Source: CAZDDY01 sp964504455
Lineage (GTDB): Bacteria; Patescibacteriota; Minisyncoccia; Phycocordibacterales; UBA9973
Assembly (NCBI GenBank): GCA_964504455.1
Contig: CAZDDY010000032.1
Location: 1-5,450, forward strand
Direction: 5' to 3'
DNA length: 5,450 nt
The notes below the pieces were generated by a model. The model saw nothing but the letters and a program-made list of their open reading frames with translations, had not been told where the DNA came from and ran no database searches. Position numbers and translations under genes: made by a program. Below are positions 1-3,715 of this stretch, one piece after another; the first letter of the stretch is position 1, and each line of letters opens with the position of its first letter.

Positions 1-19
1 AAATGCCCGAAGGCTTTAC
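1..19 (+). terminator. Possible 3' end of an upstream-gene terminator (weak)
   Basis: A GCC-CGAA-GGC mini-hairpin sits at 5-14, flanked by AAA before and TTT after, giving a six-pair stem if the T at position 4 is bulged. It resembles the tip of a Rho-independent terminator for a gene to the left. The T-run is only three bases and the left context is cut off by the window edge, so this is tentative. Confidence 0.2.
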
Positions 20-84
20 TTAAAACTATATATTTTGTAACATAGAAATGAATTTTTGTAAACAATCACCTTTAAAAATACCAT

Positions 85-360
85 ATGAGAAAGAGTTATA
101 TGACCCTCGTTGATGATTTTTTACAATCACTCGGGTCAAGTTGGGAAGAACTGAAGGCTGAAATAAAATACGAAAGAGTAAATAAAAAATGGATTGCCTC
201 AACCGATTATGGTGGTGGCTGTATTATTGAAGCAAAAAGTAAATACAAACTGACTGCAACAAAGAAAATTGCAGAGAAGTTTTACAAACTCTTTTGGCCG
301 GACCTTAAAAGATCATTTATGATCGACTCACCCTTAACCAAAACAGTTCGAACTAACTAA
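85..360 (+). CDS. Small uncharacterised protein, 91 aa
   Basis: I do not recognise this protein. It is a lysine-rich, soluble-looking chain with no signal peptide or membrane segment. The N-terminal third looks helical (roughly residues 7-30, with a WEEL stretch), a glycine run (YGGGC, residues 42-46) follows, and the C-terminal half is basic and aromatic (KFYKLFWPDLKR, about 66-77). An in-frame TAA at 73-75 closes the frame upstream. Two starts are possible. ATG at 85 has no Shine-Dalgarno. ATG at 100 (86 aa) is preceded by AGAAAGAG four bases upstream, which favours the shorter form slightly. The gene converges on rseP and their stops overlap by 8 bp. A strong terminator-like hairpin on the same strand about 74 bp past its stop supports it as a real transcribed gene. 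No function can be assigned. Confidence 0.55.
   Translation: MRKSYMTLVDDFLQSLGSSWEELKAEIKYERVNKKWIASTDYGGGCIIEAKSKYKLTATKKIAEKFYKLFWPDLKRSFMIDSPLTKTVRTN
345..354. repeat. 10-bp palindrome at the convergent gene junction
   Basis: AGTTCGAACT is a perfect palindrome. It covers the last codons of the 85-360 gene and reaches two bases into the rseP stop codon (353-355). Such a short palindrome can occur by chance, and no role is claimed. Confidence 0.3.
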
Positions 361-1444
361 CCAACTTTGCAATATCTCGATAGGTCACGAAAATCATGAG
401 ACCTATCAATAAAATAAATCCGACACCGTTTACGATCCCTGCAACTTTTGCGGGGATTTTTTTTCGCGTCAGTGCTTCAATAAATACAAACAAGAGTCTC
501 CCGCCATCAAGTGCTGGGAATGGAATGAGATTTATGACAACAAGATTAAGTGAGATCATAGCAGTGAGAAAGAGTAAGTTTATCCAGCCGAATTCGTACG
601 CGTCACCCACAATACCCACAATCCCAACTGGTCCAGTTAGAGAAGAGAGGTCAGCAGTGCCTTTAAATGAACCACTAATCAAATTACCAAATGCTTTTGT
701 TATTTCACCAAGCATGTCTCCTGACATCTGGAATCCATATTTAATGGCTTTAAAAAACGGCAGTGTGAGGGTGCCTACGCTATCCATGGATACACCAATG
801 ACAAATACACCATTATCATTTTTTTCTGGAACAACTTGTATGGTTTTTTCTTCTTCTCCTCTTTTGATCCCGAGAATTAGTTCTTTGCCTTCACTCCCAC
901 TAATTTCATTCCGTACAGTATCTACATCTACAATATTAAACGCTACTTCTTTTTTATCTTTATCTTGAATATAGAGGATTGTATCTCCAGAAAGTAGTCC
1001 TGCTTTTTCAGCTGGAGATTCCGAAACAACTTCTTGGAGAACAACATGTGGATCTTCTACATATTCTTTAAATCGTTCATGTGAAGTACTTGTTGGAAGA
1101 CCACCCAAAAAACCTATAGAGATAAGTATTCCTGCCAAAAGAAAATTCATGAAAACACCGGCAATCAAAACAATCGCCTGTTTATACCAAGCTTTATTTA
1201 TAAAACTTCTTGGATCTTTTTGGTCTTCGCTATTCTCTCCGAAAATTTTTACAAAACCTCCAAACGGTAGCCAGTTGAGTGTATATTTTGTCTCACCTTT
1301 TACAAAAAGTGTCTTTGCTTTTGGAGGATATCCTAAACCAAATTCATCAACGCGCATTTTAAAAAGCTTCGCAGTAAAAAAATGCCCAAATTCATGAACA
1401 ACAATCAATACAAATAATATGACAATGAAAATAATAACTGCCAT
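353..1444 (-). CDS. rseP: RseP/RasP-type site-2 intramembrane zinc metalloprotease
   Basis: A membrane-embedded M50-family protease; in well-studied bacteria it makes the second cut in membrane-bound anti-sigma factors and clears signal-peptide remnants. Of its 363 residues, the first membrane helix (about 1-23) carries the zinc-binding HEFGH motif at 17-21. The conserved NWLPFGGFVKIFGE loop is at 57-70, followed by a second helix starting AGVFMNFLLAG (95-105). A single PDZ domain spans about 133-207, with SPAEKAGLLSGD at 143-154. The LTGPVGI motif is at 269-275, and the NLIPFPALDGG motif at 305-315 supplies the third zinc ligand, D313. A last helix lies near 337-354. The protein is shorter than E. 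coli RseP (450 aa, two PDZ domains), as expected for the one-PDZ form. The ATG lies 3 nt after the frr stop with no Shine-Dalgarno, implying translational coupling. All catalytic residues are present. Its substrate is unknown; no anti-sigma gene is in the window. Confidence 0.95.
   Translation of the reverse strand: MAVIIFIVILFVLIVVHEFGHFFTAKLFKMRVDEFGLGYPPKAKTLFVKGETKYTLNWLPFGGFVKIFGENSEDQKDPRSFINKAWYKQAIVLIAGVFMNFLLAGILISIGFLGGLPTSTSHERFKEYVEDPHVVLQEVVSESPAEKAGLLSGDTILYIQDKDKKEVAFNIVDVDTVRNEISGSEGKELILGIKRGEEEKTIQVVPEKNDNGVFVIGVSMDSVGTLTLPFFKAIKYGFQMSGDMLGEITKAFGNLISGSFKGTADLSSLTGPVGIVGIVGDAYEFGWINLLFLTAMISLNLVVINLIPFPALDGGRLLFVFIEALTRKKIPAKVAGIVNGVGFILLIGLMIFVTYRDIAKLVS
379..407. repeat. 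8-bp perfect inverted repeat near the rseP 3' end
   Basis: GATAGGTC at 379-386 is matched by GACCTATC at 400-407, with a 13-base spacer. It lies within the last codons of rseP, between the convergent stops and the antisense terminator. Neither strand has a T-tract after it, so it is not a canonical terminator. It could be an RNA hairpin protecting a 3' end, or chance. Confidence 0.35.
434..464 (+). terminator. Rho-independent terminator for the 85-360 gene, antisense within rseP
   Basis: On the plus strand, bases 434-444 pair with 448-458 in an eleven-position stem with two G-T wobbles (440/452 and 434/458) around a three-base CTT loop. The stem contains a GC-rich CCC/GGG block and runs into an unbroken T-tract at 457-464. 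This is the classic intrinsic-terminator layout for rightward transcription and would end the transcript of the small gene that stops at 360. It lies entirely inside the rseP coding region, opposite codons for K-K-I-P-A-K-V-A-G-I. Read leftward, the order is A-tract then stem, so it should not stop rseP transcription. Confidence 0.6.
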
Positions 1445-1447
1445 ATG

Positions 1448-1987
1448 TTATTGCGTAAGAACTTCAGTTTCTTTCCTTTTGTATATATCCTCGAGTGCTT
1501 TGTTTGTCTCGTCAACAATTTTCTGGAGATCGTCTTTTGCTTTTCTTGATGCATCTTCTGGCAAGTCTGCGTCCTTAACTTTTGAAAGTTCATCTTCGCG
1601 TATTTTTCTTACGCTAATTCTTGCATCTTCGAGTCGTTCTTTTAAAACTTTTGTAAGTTTCACTCTATTTTCTTCTGTGAGCATTGGAAAAATAACCCGA
1701 AGTCCGGCATCGTCGGTTGCAACTGAAAGGCCTATGTTTGCCTGCGTGACTGCTTTTTCAATCGCTTTTATATGAGTCGCATCCCATGGTTGCACTCGAA
1801 GAGTTTTCGGGTCTTCAACAGAAATCGATGCAACATTTTTTACTGGTTGCAGTGCTCCATATGCATCAACTAAAATAGTGTCTAGAATTCCAGGTGTTGC
1901 GCGACCAGTGTGAATACCTTGGTATTCTTTTGAAAGCCATTCTTCTGCTTTTTTAAAATGTGGTTTTGCCTCTTGTACGTTATACAT
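1448..1987 (-). CDS. frr: Ribosome recycling factor (RRF)
   Basis: RRF works with EF-G in the cytoplasm to split post-termination ribosomes into subunits and release the mRNA. The 179-residue product matches the family (about 185 aa) along its whole length. The N-terminal helix of domain I is followed by HTGRATPGILD (26-36), then domain II with VEDPKTLRVQPWD (57-69), KAIEKA (74-79) and LTEENR (103-108). The long helices of domain I then resume with DARISVRKIRED (121-132), where R130 matches the functionally important Arg132 of E. coli. The frame is open up to an ATG at 2032, but family alignment puts the start at 1987; the extra 15 residues are unlike RRF and would overlap the preceding gene. 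The chosen ATG has no Shine-Dalgarno and sits just after an extended -10, so it is probably read from a leaderless or near-leaderless mRNA. rseP follows after 3 nt. Confidence 0.96.
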   Translation of the reverse strand: MYNVQEAKPHFKKAEEWLSKEYQGIHTGRATPGILDTILVDAYGALQPVKNVASISVEDPKTLRVQPWDATHIKAIEKAVTQANIGLSVATDDAGLRVIFPMLTEENRVKLTKVLKERLEDARISVRKIREDELSKVKDADLPEDASRKAKDDLQKIVDETNKALEDIYKRKETEVLTQ

Positions 1988-1997
1988 ACTAGGTGTG

Positions 1998-2006
1998 AGT
2001 ATAGCA
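1998..2006 (-). promoter_or_regulatory. Extended -10 promoter for frr (and rseP)
   Basis: Read on the minus strand this is TGCTATACT, a TGn extended -10 with a five-of-six TATAAT match. Only ten bases separate it from the frr ATG at 1987, so a start site 7 or so bases downstream would leave a leader of about 0-4 nt. No good -35 is seen at the usual distance, which an extended -10 can tolerate. It would let frr and rseP be transcribed apart from the mreB transcript. Confidence 0.5.
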
Positions 2007-2015
2007 CAGAGAAAG

Positions 2016-2657
2016 TTATATTGAACCTGCAAGTGCTTCTAAAAGAATTTTTGGTGAGCTTGTTGGTTGCATCATATACATATAATTCTCGAAAAAAGAC
2101 TCAGGTAGTTTTTCTTTTTTTTCATGCGCATACTTCTCTATTGCGTGAAGTAATACCAGTCCTTTGTTTCGAAGGGGTTTTTCATCCTTAGTTCCTTTGA
2201 GCAATTTTTCTATATGCGCAAACCGATCACTAACTGATTTTGTAAAAAATATTTCAGCAATTTTTTCGTAAGATTCTTCAATGGTGTTTTCCAAAAGTGG
2301 AATAACATGTGCACGTGAAATTATAGTTTCTGGAAGCTGGAAAAGTGACGGCACGAAAACAAGAAATAGTACTCCCTCTGGTGATTCTTCTAAAATTTTT
2401 AACAATGCTTGAGAGGCATCATGCGTAATCGAAAAAAAAGAAATTACAAATGCTCGTGTTTCTTCTTGTCCTTTGAGCATTGCCTGTGCCCTCACTTTTC
2501 GTGCATCATCAATACCAAATGACTGATATTCAAAAACAAAAAAGTTTTTCGATGCTTCTTTTGCGAAATGTAAATCTTTAAGAAGAGCTTCGGCTTTTTC
2601 TATGTCATTGCCGTCTGACTCAATAAGATAAAAATGATGTGTGGGCACTATTCCCAT
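2016..2657 (-). CDS. holB: DNA polymerase III delta'-like clamp-loader subunit, short and without P-loop
   Basis: This AAA+ relative belongs to the delta'/gamma clamp-loader group, which opens the sliding clamp and places it on primed DNA. The diagnostic stretch is ASQALLKILEESPEG (81-95), then VLFLVFVPSLFQLPETIISR (96-115), equal to the family pattern of NALLK-LEE-P and LPETI-SRC. R115 sits where the delta' SRC-motif arginine finger acts. At 213 residues it is far shorter than E. coli delta' (334). The N-terminus (HHFYLIESDGNDIE, 7-20) aligns in style with the P-loop strand but has no GxxxxGK[ST], the zinc-binding cysteines are absent, and Walker B acidic residues are missing (VISFFS, 71-76). 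Losing ATP binding is compatible with a delta' role, because delta' of E. coli is itself not an ATPase. The gene starts 4 nt after the mreB stop. Assignment to delta' rather than another DnaX-like paralogue is likely but not certain. Confidence 0.75.
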   Translation of the reverse strand: MGIVPTHHFYLIESDGNDIEKAEALLKDLHFAKEASKNFFVFEYQSFGIDDARKVRAQAMLKGQEETRAFVISFFSITHDASQALLKILEESPEGVLFLVFVPSLFQLPETIISRAHVIPLLENTIEESYEKIAEIFFTKSVSDRFAHIEKLLKGTKDEKPLRNKGLVLLHAIEKYAHEKKEKLPESFFENYMYMMQPTSSPKILLEALAGSI

Positions 2658-2661
2658 AAAA

Positions 2662-3675
2662 TTATCTCTTTGAAATGATTGCCTTCTTGTATGTATTCAA
2701 ATGCTCTAAAGCAATACCTGTACCCTTTGCAACACAGTAGAGTGCATCATCAGCAAGTGTTGCTTTTACCCCCGTCTTTCGAAAGACAAGTTCTGGCAAT
2801 CCACGAAGTTGTGAAGATCCACCTGTCATGATTATTCCATTATCAATAATATCTGAGGCAAGTTCCGGAGGTGTTTCCTGCAATACATCTTTTATAGCCT
2901 TAATTATTTGCTTTAATTCTTTATCGAGTGCGCGGACAATTTCATTTGTTGTTATGTGAGCCGTTCTTGGAAGACCTTGAATAAAGTCTCTTCCTTTGAT
3001 TGTGAGTTCAAGTTCTTCTTCAAGTGGGATAGCTGCACCAATTTTTATTTTGACTTGCTCAGCAGTCTTGTCCCCAATAGCTAAATTAAATGTCTTCTTT
3101 ATGTAATCCGCAATAGCTTGGTCAAGTTTATCTCCAGCGCACTTTACAGATGTTGATGCAACAATACCTCCAAGGGAAATCACCGCAACGTCTGTAGTCC
3201 CACCTCCAATATCAACAATCATATGTCCCTGTGATTCATAAATTGGAATACCAGCACCGATCGCTGCAAGGATTGGTTCTTTGACCACATACGCATTTTT
3301 TGCACCAGCTTTCACTGCAGCTTCAATAACTGCGCGTCTCTCGGTAGAAGTAACACCAGCGGGCACAGAAATCATAACGTCTGGTTTAATGAGTGCCCAT
3401 TTACCAAGAGTTTTATTAATAAAATACCTAAGCATTGCCTCTGTGACTCTATAGTCAGCAATTACTCCATCTTTCATTGGACGATACGCTACTATAGCCT
3501 CTGGAGTCTTGCCAATCATTTCTTTTGCTTCCATGCCGATTGCAAGTATTTTATTGTCTATTTCCGAAACAGCCACCACTGAAGGCTCGTTTAACACGAT
3601 TCCTTTTCCAGGCACAAAAACCAATGTATTTGCGGTTCCAAGATCAATTCCAATCTTATATCCGAATAACTTCAT
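2662..3675 (-). CDS. mreB: Rod shape-determining protein MreB, bacterial actin homologue
   Basis: MreB forms ATP-dependent filaments under the membrane that organise cell-wall synthesis in rod-shaped cells. The 337-residue product is full length for the family (about 335-350). It begins with a short hydrophobic/basic tip (MKLFGYK) typical of the membrane-binding end, followed by phosphate-1 motif IGIDLGTANT (8-17). The KEPILAAIGAGIPI segment (132-145) contains the catalytic glutamate E133. Phosphate-2 motif VDIGGGTTD is at 154-162, and the adenosine motif GIIMTGGSSQLRGL at 280-293. All nucleotide-binding motifs are intact. It heads the minus-strand cluster, but mreC and mreD, which usually follow, are replaced by the delta'-like gene. 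The ATG lacks a Shine-Dalgarno and starts 8 bases after an extended -10, so the message is probably leaderless. The start agrees with the family N-terminus. Confidence 0.97.
   Translation of the reverse strand: MKLFGYKIGIDLGTANTLVFVPGKGIVLNEPSVVAVSEIDNKILAIGMEAKEMIGKTPEAIVAYRPMKDGVIADYRVTEAMLRYFINKTLGKWALIKPDVMISVPAGVTSTERRAVIEAAVKAGAKNAYVVKEPILAAIGAGIPIYESQGHMIVDIGGGTTDVAVISLGGIVASTSVKCAGDKLDQAIADYIKKTFNLAIGDKTAEQVKIKIGAAIPLEEELELTIKGRDFIQGLPRTAHITTNEIVRALDKELKQIIKAIKDVLQETPPELASDIIDNGIIMTGGSSQLRGLPELVFRKTGVKATLADDALYCVAKGTGIALEHLNTYKKAIISKR
2665..2671 (-). promoter_or_regulatory. Ribosome binding site of the delta'-like gene
   Basis: AAAGAGA on the minus strand, with its GAG core 8 nt before the ATG at 2657, lies inside the last codons of mreB. 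It is one of the few Shine-Dalgarno-like sites in the window and supports the chosen start and co-translation with mreB. Confidence 0.45.
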
Positions 3676-3682
3676 GTAAATT

Positions 3683-3691
3683 TGTTATACC
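3683..3691 (+). promoter_or_regulatory. Extended -10 promoter for the priA-like gene, overlapping the mreB -10
   Basis: On the plus strand the same DNA reads TGTTATACC: TG, one base, then TATACC (four of six to consensus). A start near 3698 would give a leader of about 18 nt to the ATG at 3716. It shares its central TATA with the oppositely oriented mreB -10, and it is the weaker of the two. Confidence 0.4.
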
Positions 3692-3692
3692 A
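3684..3692 (-). promoter_or_regulatory. Extended -10 promoter for mreB
   Basis: On the minus strand this reads TGGTATAAC: the TG of an extended -10, one base, then five of six TATAAT matches. Eight bases separate it from the mreB ATG at 3675, which places the predicted transcription start at or within about two bases of the ATG, hence a leaderless mRNA. A weak -35 candidate, TTCTCA, lies about 18 bases upstream. Confidence 0.6.
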
Positions 3693-3705
3693 CGAAAGCC
3701 AAAAA

Positions 3706-3710
3706 AGTGA
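3706..3710 (+). promoter_or_regulatory. Weak ribosome binding site before the priA-like gene
   Basis: GTGAG, five bases before the ATG at 3716, is the only Shine-Dalgarno-like stretch near the possible starts (3716, 3740, 3758) and favours the first of them. The match is short. Confidence 0.3.
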
Positions 3711-3715
3711 GAAAA

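Noticed and set aside
29..34. TATATT as a -10 for the small gene
   Set aside because: It matches consensus at five of six bases, but in such an AT-rich stretch and with no -35 or TG extension it is not convincing.
396..968. 190-codon plus-strand open frame
   Set aside because: It lies wholly antisense to the RseP coding region, whose protease and PDZ motifs are unmistakable, and its translation is low-complexity Ser/Thr/Pro-rich, typical of a shadow frame.
1419..1775. 118-codon plus-strand open frame
   Set aside because: Antisense to frr with a Ser/Phe-rich composition and no family resemblance; a mirror of the conserved RRF codons.
1988..2032. Longer frr start at 2032, adding 15 residues
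   Set aside because: The extra residues do not resemble RRF N-termini, the extension overlaps the delta'-like gene, and an extended -10 promoter lies inside it.
3525..3710. Plus-strand frame ending just before the priA-like gene
   Set aside because: It is antisense to the MreB N-terminal motifs (including IGIDLGTANT) and shows no protein family features.
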